A stretch of 60,344 nucleotides of DNA from Deltaproteobacteria bacterium (GTDB lineage: Bacteria; Myxococcota; Myxococcia; Myxococcales; SZAS-1), in the NCBI GenBank assembly GCA_018266075.1, contig JAFEBB010000047.1:1-60344 (forward strand). Reading direction: 5' to 3'. Below the pieces are notes generated by a model. The model worked only from the letters and a program-made list of their open reading frames with translations, searched no databases and was not told the origin of the DNA. Positions 21,334-29,218 of the stretch are shown here, in pieces. The number at the start of each line of letters is the position of its first letter. The first letter of the stretch is position 1. The position numbers were made by a program, and so were the translations under genes.

Positions 21334-23427
21334 TCAGTTCAGGGTGATGAGCGTGCCGACGCCGCGGTCGGTGAAGAGCTCCGCGATCACGCTGTGTGGC
21401 GTGCGCCCGTCGATGACGTGCACCCGCTCCACGTTGTTCTGCAGAGCCTTGAGGATCGACTGGGTCTTCACCTTCATGCCGCCGCTGATCGAGTCGCCCG
21501 CGAGCTGCTTCTCGAGGTCGCGCGCGCTGAGCTCGGAGACGAGCTCGCCGCGGTCGAGGATGCCGGCCACGTCGGTCAGGTAGATGAGCTTGCTGGCGCC
21601 GACGGCGATCGCGACCTCGGCCGCAGCCTGGTCGGCGTTGATGTTGTAGCTCGCGCCGTCTTCGCCCAGGCCCACCGGCGAGACCACCGGCACGTAGCCC
21701 TGCGAGAGCAGCATCTCCAAAACATTCTTGTTAACACTGGTGATCTCGCCCACCTGGCCGAGGTCGCGCCCGTGATCGGCCACGAGCTTGCGGGCGCGGA
21801 GGAGGGCGCCGTCCTTGCCGCTGAGGCCGATGGCGTGGGCGCCGTCCTGGTTGAGCAGCGTCACCAGCTCGGTGTTCACCTGGCCGGTGAGCACCATCTC
21901 CACCACCTTCACGTCGCTGGCGCTGGTCACTCGCACGCCGTCGATGAACTCGGGCTTGCCGCCGCCGAGCTGCTCGAGCGTCCGGCTGATCTCCGGGCCG
22001 CCGCCGTGGACCACGATGGGCTGCAGGCCCACGCTCTTCAGCAGCTTGATGTCCTCGCAGAAGCTCTTCTTGAGCGACTCCTTGAGCATCGCCGCGCCGC
22101 CGTACTTCACCACGCAGCGCTTGCCCGCGAACTTGCTGATGTACGAGAGCGCCTCCACCAGCAGCGTGCGCTTGAAGGTCGGGCTGTAGTTGGTGAGCCG
22201 GTCGTCCTTGGCCACTCCGCCGTCGGGCGTCTGCACGATGAGCGAGGTGTAGTCGGCGTTGATCTTCACGTAGTCGTAGCTGAGGTCGCAGCCCCACGCG
22301 GTCGCCTGCGCGTCGCCCTCGGCGAGCTTCACCTCGACGAGGACTTGAGGGCCGCGCATGCGGCTCTTGAGCGTGGACGCGTCGGCGAGCGCGGGTGCGC
22401 CATTCTGGAAAACGTCCAGGCCCTGGATGCGGACGTGGGCCTTCTGCGGATCGAGCGAGAAGCCCTGCGAGCCCGCGCGCGCGCCCACGGTAGCGAGGAT
22501 GCGGCCCCAGTTCGGATCGGCGCCGAACATCGCGGCCTTCACCAGCGACGAACCAGCGATGGCCTTCGCCACATCGCGCGCGATCTCCACGGTCGGCGCG
22601 CCGGCCAGCTTCACCTCGAGGAGCTTGGTCGCGCCTTCGCCGTCAGCGGCGATCTCGCGCGCGAGCTCCTCGCAGAGCGAGTTGAGCGCGTTGCTGAAGG
22701 CGGTGAACGCAGGCCCCGGGTCGACGATGGGCGCGTTCTGCGCCTGGCCGTTCGCCATCGCGAACACGGCGTCGTTGGTGCTCATGTCGCCGTCGACGGT
22801 GAGGCTGTTGAAGCTGCCGCCCATCGCATTGCGCAGCGCGAGGTCGAGGAGCTGCGGCGAGATGGCGCAGTCGGTGGTGACCACGGCGATCATCGTCGCG
22901 AGCTGCGGCGCGATCATGCCCGAGCCCTTGCAGATGGCGGCGAGCGTCACGTCCTTGCCGCCCACGACGACCGTGCGCGCGGCCATCTTGATGCGCGTGT
23001 CGGTGGTCATGATGGCCTCGGCCGCGGCCTGCGGCGCGATCGAGAGCGCACCGACCAGCGCGGGCGCGGCGTTCACGAGCTTCTCCACCGGCATGCGCAC
23101 GCCGATGACGCCCGTCGACGCGCTCAACACCGACGCGGCCGGCACATCCAACGCCTTGGCGACCGCGCCGCACGCCACCTTCACGTCCTCGAGGCCGATG
23201 GGGCCGGTGAGGGCGTTCGCGTTGCCGCTGTTGATGACCACCGCGCGCACGTTGGAGGCGGGCAGGCGCTGCTCCGCGTCGATGACGGGCGCGGCCTTGG
23301 CCAGGTTCTGGGTGAAGCAGCCGGCGGCGGCGGCGGGGAAGTCGCTCACCACGAGCGCGAGGTCGCGGCGGGTGGGCTTGATGCCCGCGTGCGTGCCGGA
23401 GAAGCGGAAGCCGATGGGGGTCTTCAT
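21334..23427 (-). CDS. argJ/argB: Fused ornithine acetyltransferase (ArgJ) - N-acetylglutamate kinase (ArgB)
   Basis: 697 residues in one uninterrupted frame. Residues 1 to about 400 are ArgJ, including the self-cleavage region KGSGMIAPQLATMI with A177-T178 as the expected processing bond and T178 as nucleophile, and ending in the usual YDYVKINADY. After a short join, residues about 418-697 are a complete ArgB: KYGGAAM, VVHGGGPEIS, the NINAD motif and C-terminal GVGTLITLN. ArgJ moves acetyl from N-acetylornithine to glutamate; ArgB phosphorylates the product. The start overlaps argC by 4 bases. I see no internal stop or clear internal start at the join, so I read it as a real fusion. Confidence 0.93.
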   Translation of the reverse strand: MKTPIGFRFSGTHAGIKPTRRDLALVVSDFPAAAAGCFTQNLAKAAPVIDAEQRLPASNVRAVVINSGNANALTGPIGLEDVKVACGAVAKALDVPAASVLSASTGVIGVRMPVEKLVNAAPALVGALSIAPQAAAEAIMTTDTRIKMAARTVVVGGKDVTLAAICKGSGMIAPQLATMIAVVTTDCAISPQLLDLALRNAMGGSFNSLTVDGDMSTNDAVFAMANGQAQNAPIVDPGPAFTAFSNALNSLCEELAREIAADGEGATKLLEVKLAGAPTVEIARDVAKAIAGSSLVKAAMFGADPNWGRILATVGARAGSQGFSLDPQKAHVRIQGLDVFQNGAPALADASTLKSRMRGPQVLVEVKLAEGDAQATAWGCDLSYDYVKINADYTSLIVQTPDGGVAKDDRLTNYSPTFKRTLLVEALSYISKFAGKRCVVKYGGAAMLKESLKKSFCEDIKLLKSVGLQPIVVHGGGPEISRTLEQLGGGKPEFIDGVRVTSASDVKVVEMVLTGQVNTELVTLLNQDGAHAIGLSGKDGALLRARKLVADHGRDLGQVGEITSVNKNVLEMLLSQGYVPVVSPVGLGEDGASYNINADQAAAEVAIAVGASKLIYLTDVAGILDRGELVSELSARDLEKQLAGDSISGGMKVKTQSILKALQNNVERVHVIDGRTPHSVIAELFTDRGVGTLITLN
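21720..21733. repeat. Near-match of the TAAC-N6-GTTA palindrome (AAAC-ATTCTT-GTTA)
   Basis: One mismatch. It lies in the ArgB half of the fusion at Ser-Val-Asn-Lys-Asn-Val-Leu, in the phase AAC-AAG-AAT-GTT. Confidence 0.4.
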
Positions 23428-24464
23428 GGATTGAACGCCCGGAGGCCCAGGAGACCGGTGGTCTCCTCGAGGCCCAGCATGAGGTTGAGGTTCTGCACCG
23501 CTTGACCGGCGGCGCCCTTCACGAGGTTGTCGATGGCGGAGGTGACGACGAGCGAATCGCCGCTGACCGAGGCTCCGATGAGGCAGCGGTTGGTGCCGAC
23601 GACGGCCTTCAACCCGACTTCATCCGCCGAGCCCAGCACGCGCACGAACGGCTCACCTGCATAAGCGTGTGCATATTCATTCATGACGGCCCCGGCGTCG
23701 ACTCCGGGAGCCAGCCGCGCGTGGCAGGTGGCGAGGATGCCGCGCTTGAGGGGCAACAGGTGCGCGGTGAACGTCACATTGGCGTCGCCGAGCACCTGGC
23801 TGATCTCCGGCGTGTGCTGGTGGCGCAGGACCTTGTATGCGCGGAAGTCGGACTCGATCTCGCCGAAGCTGAACTCCTCGGTCGCCTTGCGGCCGGCGCC
23901 GGTGACACCCGAGCACGCGTCGATGATCAGCCGATCATTCGCGAGCAGCTTGGCGTTGAGCAGCGGCGCGAGGGCCAGCGTGGCCGCGGTCGGGAAGCAG
24001 CCCGGGTTCGCGACGAGCTTCGCCGAGCGGATCGCGTCGCGCTGACGCTCGGGCTGCCCGTAGATCGCTTCTCCGAGGAGATTTCGCGAGGTGTGCGCGA
24101 AGCCGTAGTGGAGCGGGTACAGCGCCGCGTCGGTCAGGCGGAACGCGCCGGACAGGTCCACCACCCTCACGCCACGCGCGAGCAGCTTGGGCGCGAGCTC
24201 CAGCGAGGCCTCGGCCGGCGTCGCCAGAAGGACGGCGTCCAGCCCGCCCACGAAGGCGTCGGCGTTGGCGAGCGGCGAATAGCGGAGCCGGCCGAGCGCG
24301 CCGTCGAGCTGCAGCCGCTTCTCCACGGTCTCGCCCACCCAGCGGTCGCTCGCGAGCAGCTTGAGCTCCACGTTGGGGTGGTTGGCCAGGATGCGCGTGA
24401 GCTCCACGCCCGAGTAGCCCGAGGCCCCGATGACGCCCACTGCATGTCGCGTTTGGGTATGCAT
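23424..24464 (-). CDS. argC: N-acetyl-gamma-glutamyl-phosphate reductase
   Basis: 346 residues. It reduces N-acetylglutamyl phosphate with NADPH. The N-terminal Rossmann motif GVIGASGYSGVELTR (10-24) and catalytic C156 in ANPGCFPTA are present. It is the first gene of the operon and overlaps the argJ-argB fusion by 4 bases. The ATG at 24464 lies inside a 12-bp palindrome and lacks a good ribosome site. A GTG eight codons later is a possible alternative. Confidence 0.95.
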   Translation of the reverse strand: MHTQTRHAVGVIGASGYSGVELTRILANHPNVELKLLASDRWVGETVEKRLQLDGALGRLRYSPLANADAFVGGLDAVLLATPAEASLELAPKLLARGVRVVDLSGAFRLTDAALYPLHYGFAHTSRNLLGEAIYGQPERQRDAIRSAKLVANPGCFPTAATLALAPLLNAKLLANDRLIIDACSGVTGAGRKATEEFSFGEIESDFRAYKVLRHQHTPEISQVLGDANVTFTAHLLPLKRGILATCHARLAPGVDAGAVMNEYAHAYAGEPFVRVLGSADEVGLKAVVGTNRCLIGASVSGDSLVVTSAIDNLVKGAAGQAVQNLNLMLGLEETTGLLGLRAFNP

Positions 24465-24498
24465 GCGCGCGCATAGGTATGCGATGCGTATGCATACG
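24458..24498. promoter_or_regulatory. Palindrome-rich operator region upstream of argC (candidate ArgR sites)
   Basis: Two perfect 12-bp palindromes, ATGCGCGCGCAT (24463-24474) and CGTATGCATACG (24487-24498), lie 24 bases apart among several copies of TATGC(A/G). The first covers the argC start codon. ArgR sites are typically paired, roughly palindromic 18-bp boxes near the promoter or start. The base sequence here differs from the E. coli box, so this is a positional argument. The region is also the divergent promoter for the small gene at 24581. Confidence 0.4.
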
Positions 24499-24580
24499 TC
24501 AAGTGGGATCCGGATCGAATCGCGATCTTTTCGTCAGACGCGCGCGCGCCCTCCGTCACATGCGCCCATGGAGGTGGCCC

Positions 24581-24736
24581 ATGTGGACGGAATGGTTGCG
24601 CCGGCTCGCGTTCGCGGGCCCGGCCCAGGAGACGCGCGAGCTGAAGGCGCGTCCCAAGCTGGTGGTGGTGAAGGAGAAGAAGCTGGAGGTCGCGCCGGAG
24701 ATGGTGCGGCCGCAGCTGATGCGGTTTCTTGGCTGA
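24581..24736 (+). CDS. Small basic protein of 51 residues, unknown function
   Basis: The ATG at 24581 is preceded by GGAGGTG (24570-24576), one of the strongest ribosome sites in the window, at ideal distance. The product is 51 residues: an aromatic amphipathic start (MWTEWLRRLAF), then a Lys/Arg/Val-rich middle (KLVVVKEKKLEV) and a short helix. There is no signal peptide and no known family. It is transcribed divergently from argC and ends 33 bases from the convergent enolase gene. Real expression is an inference from the ribosome site and codon use. Confidence 0.55.
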   Translation: MWTEWLRRLAFAGPAQETRELKARPKLVVVKEKKLEVAPEMVRPQLMRFLG

Positions 24737-24769
24737 GCGCAGGGGCGGGTTGATTCCGCCCGGCGTTCG

Positions 24770-26137
<1,368 letters not shown>

Positions 26138-26252
26138 TCATTTCACGGGGCAAAACAGTTGGCTCGGCCGACCGTAAATGCCTTGCTGCAACTTCGTCAC
26201 ACAACTTTCTGCCAGTCATGGGGACAATGTAGGTATTCCACGCGAGGCCCTC

Positions 26253-27188
26253 GTGAGCTCCACCACCGTGAAGAACGCCATCCTCACCGCGCTGCAGACC
26301 CCGAAGGGTCGCGCGGAGATCAGCAAGGCCGAGGCGCAGGCCATCACGAAGGCGGCGACTGCGGGCGCGGGCTCGGCGAGCAAGGTCACCGCCGACGAGG
26401 CGCGGCTAATTGGCCAGCTCCTGAACCAGGACAGCTTCGAGGGCGGGCCCGCCAAGTACACGCTCACCGCGCCGGCGAAGCAGGTGCTCGAGCAGTTCGC
26501 GGTGTCGCAGCACCTGCCGTACGGCTCGAACGCGGGCACGCTCGCGGGGCAGCTCAGCGCCGTGGTCGACGCCGCGAACCTCGCGTGGGTCACGCCGCTG
26601 ACCCAGGCGCCGTCGACCCGCTCGCTGCTCCCGATTCCGCTGAACGACGCGTCCTTCAACCTGCCGGCGCGCGAGGCCTACGTGAACCCCTCGAGCGGGC
26701 AGTTCTATGTGAAGCAGGGCAGCGGCAAGAGCGCGCAGTGGTTCGGCCCGATGGCGATTCCGGGCTCGGATGCGCACGCCGCGCAGAACTCGGCGCTGCT
26801 CGCGACGCTCAACTCGGCCGTGAAGGGCATGGACCTCTTGAGCGAGGGCGACTTCGGCTGGGACGCGGTGCTGCTCTCCGGCGCCGGCACCTCGAAGCCG
26901 ACCGCCGATGACTTCTCGAAGGCGCTGGGGCTGCCTGCGGGGACGCCGGTCGAGGTGGATGACGCGGACGACTGGTTCGCCAACCGCACCGGCATCGACC
27001 CGGGCGCCGACGACGACTTCTCCAAGCAGCAGAGCGCGCAGTACGCCTCGGTGAAGGCGCTGCTCTCGCAGAACCTCACCGACATCCAGGTCTTCCGCAC
27101 CGGCACCATCGACGTGGGCACGTACATCGTGGGTCGCACGCCGAACGGCGATCTCGTGGGCATCCACTCGACGGCCGTGGAGACCTGA
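26253..27188 (+). CDS. Protein with C-terminal nuclease A inhibitor (NuiA)-like domain
   Basis: 311 residues from a GTG that follows a GCGAGG ribosome site; earlier ATGs give an unlikely leader. The N-terminal third is helical (EISKAEAQAITKAATAG...KVTADEARLIGQLLNQ). The middle (about 100-190) is unassigned. From about 188 to the end the sequence follows the NuiA pattern: LLSEGDFGWDAVLLSG near its start and DIQVFRTGTIDVGTYIVGRTPNGDLVGIHSTAVET at the end. NuiA of Anabaena inhibits the nuclease NucA. No nuclease gene is adjacent and there is no signal peptide. The inhibitory role is inferred by fold; many NuiA-like domains have no proven target. Confidence 0.75.
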   Translation: MSSTTVKNAILTALQTPKGRAEISKAEAQAITKAATAGAGSASKVTADEARLIGQLLNQDSFEGGPAKYTLTAPAKQVLEQFAVSQHLPYGSNAGTLAGQLSAVVDAANLAWVTPLTQAPSTRSLLPIPLNDASFNLPAREAYVNPSSGQFYVKQGSGKSAQWFGPMAIPGSDAHAAQNSALLATLNSAVKGMDLLSEGDFGWDAVLLSGAGTSKPTADDFSKALGLPAGTPVEVDDADDWFANRTGIDPGADDDFSKQQSAQYASVKALLSQNLTDIQVFRTGTIDVGTYIVGRTPNGDLVGIHSTAVET

Positions 27189-27213
27189 TTCGCGCACGGT
27201 CCTGAAGCACTTC

Positions 27214-27242
27214 GGCCCGGCCGCACGAGCGGACCGGGCCGA
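27214..27242. terminator. GC-rich hairpin between convergent genes
   Basis: CGGCCCGG pairs with CCGGGCCG and CCGC with GCGG across a one-base bulge, giving a 12-bp stem around an ACGA loop. It lies between the stops at 27188 (+) and 27266 (-), so it can serve both directions. No T-tract follows. Confidence 0.6.
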
Positions 27243-27265
27243 GTCGTCTGCTGGCTTGGCGTGAT

Positions 27266-28024
27266 CTACTTCCGGCGCACCAGCACGGTGGTGATGTTGT
27301 CGGTGCCGCCGTTGGCATTGGCGGCGTCGACGATCACCTTGGCGCACGAGCCCAGGTTCTGGGTCGAGGCCATGATCTGCTGGAGCTGGTCGTCCTTGAT
27401 GAGGCCGTGGACGCCGTCGCAGCAGAGCATCATCACGTCGCCGGGCTGCATGTCCACGCGGCGCACGTCGGGCTTCACCGTCTCGCTGGGGCCCATGGCG
27501 CGGGTGATGACGTTCTTGTACTGGAACGAATCCACCTCGGCCGGGCTGAGCTTGCCCGCGCGGATCATCTCGCTGATGAGCGAGTGATCCTCGGTCACCT
27601 GGCTGAGCTTGCCGTTGTGGAAGAGGTACGCGCGCGAGTCGCCCGTCCAGCCGACGAAGGTCTCGGTGGCGGTCATCCACAGCACCACGCCGGTGGTGCC
27701 CATGTTCTTGCGCTTGGCGTCCTGCTCGGCGGCCTCGCGGATGCGGCGGTTGGCGAGCCGCATGGCCACGTTGATGCGGCCTTCGAAGTCGTCCTGGCCG
27801 CGGTCGGGTTTGTAGGGCCAGGTGCCTTCGGGGTCGCGCTGGCAGCCCTCGAAGAACTCGGCCATGGTCTGCGCGGCGATGCCCGCGGCGACCTCACCCG
27901 CGGAGTGGCCGCCCATGCCGTCGCACACGATGAAGAGCCCCAGATCCTCGCGGATGAGGAAGACGTCTTCGTTGTGGGTGCGCTTGCGTCCGACGTCGGT
28001 CGCGCCAGCGGATTCCCAGTGCAT
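27266..28024 (-). CDS. PP2C-family Ser/Thr protein phosphatase
   Basis: 252 residues from the ATG at 28024, preceded by AAGG at good distance; a GTG at 28042 is the alternative. Metal-binding motifs of the PPM family are present in order: RKRTHNEDVF, VCDGMGGHSAGE, WTGDSRAYLF, LCCDGVHGL and a final GGTDNITTVLV. It is a soluble enzyme and probably reverses phosphorylation by Hanks kinases such as the two in this window, although none is adjacent. Confidence 0.95.
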   Translation of the reverse strand: MHWESAGATDVGRKRTHNEDVFLIREDLGLFIVCDGMGGHSAGEVAAGIAAQTMAEFFEGCQRDPEGTWPYKPDRGQDDFEGRINVAMRLANRRIREAAEQDAKRKNMGTTGVVLWMTATETFVGWTGDSRAYLFHNGKLSQVTEDHSLISEMIRAGKLSPAEVDSFQYKNVITRAMGPSETVKPDVRRVDMQPGDVMMLCCDGVHGLIKDDQLQQIMASTQNLGSCAKVIVDAANANGGTDNITTVLVRRK

Positions 28025-28370
28025 TTCAGCCTTGTGATCCACGAAGGGCGGGCTCCAGGTGTTTACCGGACTTCACGCAGGCGCACGAGCGCCGGTTGTA
28101 TCGGGGCCTGGTTGGGGCGTCAATAACACTCGGAAAGGGGGCTCGGTTGCTCGCTCGCTGGCTCGCGTGGCTGGTGGCTGGTGGTTGGTGGCTCGTTCGG
28201 GTTGAGCCCGATCAATCTGGCCCGCTCGCTGGTCCCGGCGACCGGTTCCCGAGCACCCGCCCGTCGCGCTCCACGGGGAACACCGCCAGGTTGAACACCG
28301 AGCTCCCTTCCGCGCGGGAGACGCGTGAAAGGGAAGGGTGGCGAATGGGGTTTCCGTGGCCCCGAGCACC
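28025..28370. other. Intergenic region with simple GGCTGGT repeats
   Basis: About 345 bases with no gene that I can support. It contains an imperfect run of GGCTGGTG-like units (about 28157-28193) and one copy of a dispersed palindromic element (28302-28355). The phosphatase promoter must lie at its left end. Confidence 0.55.
28302..28355 (+). repeat. Dispersed intergenic element, copy A
   Basis: Shares GCTCCCTTCC, GAGACG, GAAAGG-AGGG and ATGGGGTTTC, in the same order and orientation, with 50642-50686. The arms CCCTTCC and GGGAAGGG can pair. This resembles the degenerate CTCCCTTC/GAAGGG palindromes spread between genes in many GC-rich bacteria. Confidence 0.5.
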
Positions 28371-28402
28371 AAAAAAAAACGCCAGGCATCGCTGCCTGGC
28401 GT
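28371..28402 (-). terminator. Rho-independent terminator after tRNA-Glu
   Basis: Read on the minus strand, ACGCCAGGCA pairs perfectly with TGCCTGGCGT around a 4-base loop, and nine T residues follow at once. This is the best intrinsic terminator in the window and ends the lipoprotein-like gene / tRNA-Gln / tRNA-Glu unit. Confidence 0.92.
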
Positions 28403-28409
28403 TCGCTCA

Positions 28410-28481
28410 TGACCCCGGAGGGAATCGAACCCTCGCTTCCGGCGTGAGAGGCCAGCGTCCTAACCGCTAGACGACGGGGCC
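28410..28481 (-). tRNA. tRNA-Glu (anticodon CTC)
   Basis: The minus strand folds into a full cloverleaf. The acceptor arms are GGCCCCG and CGGGGTC with discriminator A. The D arm contains AGCGGTTAGGA, the anticodon arm CTGGC-CTCTCAC-GCCGG gives anticodon CTC, and the T loop is GGTTCGATTCC. The 3' CCA is not encoded. It lies 80 bases after tRNA-Gln and 8 bases before the terminator. Confidence 0.96.
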
Positions 28482-28560
28482 ACAGCTCTCACAAAAACGC
28501 GCCCCTTCTAGTTGCTTCCGGTTTGGGCGTCAACCCACTCCGGCGTCGAGGCGAATGAAG

Positions 28561-28634
28561 TGGCTGGGGGACTAGGATTCGAACCTAGATAAACGGAGTC
28601 AGAGTCCGTTGTCCTGCCGTTAGACGATCCCCCA
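28561..28634 (-). tRNA. tRNA-Gln (anticodon CTG)
   Basis: The minus strand folds into a cloverleaf: acceptor arms TGGGGGA and TCCCCCA, anticodon arm ACGGA-CTCTGAC-TCCGT with anticodon CTG, and T arm CTAGGTTCGAATCCTAG. The 3' CCA appears encoded (TGG at 28561-28563 on the plus strand), unlike its tRNA-Glu neighbour. It starts 17 bases after the stop of the upstream protein gene. Confidence 0.96.
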
Positions 28635-28651
28635 GCATTGGAATGCTGGTC

Positions 28652-29044
28652 CTACTTGCTGCCCTTCTCCTTCTTTCCGCTCTTCTTCGGCGCCGCCTGC
28701 TCCTCCTTGGCGATGATGAAGATGCGAACTTCCTTGTCCTTCTCGTAGACGTTGAACCCCTCGTAGCCTGACTTGGGATCCACCGCCTCGAAGTGCATCG
28801 CCCGGATGCCCGGCTGGTTCACGATCGCCTTGCGAGGAATGCCCTTGTACGTCTTGTCGAAGAACTTGAGCGTGTCCTCGTAGGAGTCCGAAGCGCGGTA
28901 CCGGTTCTCACCCACCTCCTGAACGCCGCTGGGGAGAATCAGCCCGTGGGCGCGAGTTGCTGCTGCCTGCGCCACCGCCGGCGCGAGCACCAAGCACGCG
29001 ACGGCCAACGCAAACGGGCGCGACTTATACGAACCGGGTTTCAT
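28652..29044 (-). CDS. Small exported protein, unknown function
   Basis: 130 residues from the ATG at 29044. A Sec signal peptide (about 1-28, ending AQAAA) is followed by a compact domain (YRASDSYEDTLKFFDKTYKG...GFNVYEKDKEVRIFIIAK) and a lysine-rich tail (PKKSGKKEKGSK). I do not recognise the family. Only 17 bases separate its stop from tRNA-Gln, so the gene and both tRNAs may share one transcript. Confidence 0.78.
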   Translation of the reverse strand: MKPGSYKSRPFALAVACLVLAPAVAQAAATRAHGLILPSGVQEVGENRYRASDSYEDTLKFFDKTYKGIPRKAIVNQPGIRAMHFEAVDPKSGYEGFNVYEKDKEVRIFIIAKEEQAAPKKSGKKEKGSK

Positions 29045-29119
29045 GGTGTCAAGGTTCACGACCCGGCCTCCAAAGTCAATCCAATCCGGCAGATCGCACA
29101 CTCGCACGGCCCGCAATTC

Positions 29120-29137
29120 GTTAACCGAGCGGTTAAC
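29120..29137. promoter_or_regulatory. Perfect 18-bp palindrome GTTAAC-CGAGCG-GTTAAC between divergent genes
   Basis: Contains an exact TAAC-N6-GTTA core (29122-29135) with both arms extended to GTTAAC. It is one of only two exact copies outside coding sequence and not at a stop-codon junction; the other lies in the 53.2-kb REP element. It is centred 84 bases upstream of the minus-strand start (29044) and 91 bases upstream of the plus-strand start (29219), so it could act as an operator. Its recurrence elsewhere argues for a genome-wide motif. Confidence 0.55.
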
Positions 29138-29218
29138 GATTCGGCGCGCTTGTCCCGCAACCGCCGAGGTGCATTGATCGTCGACCGTTGGGCAATCGGC
29201 GTTTTCCCGGGAGGGGCG

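Noticed and set aside
28096-28470. Possible protein gene in the gap before the tRNAs
   Set aside because: It runs through simple repeats, a terminator and tRNA-Glu, has no ribosome site, and its product has no recognisable pattern.
28410-28634. tRNA genes as attachment site of an integrated element
   Set aside because: No integrase, no direct repeat of a tRNA 3' end, and no change in base composition or gene content nearby.
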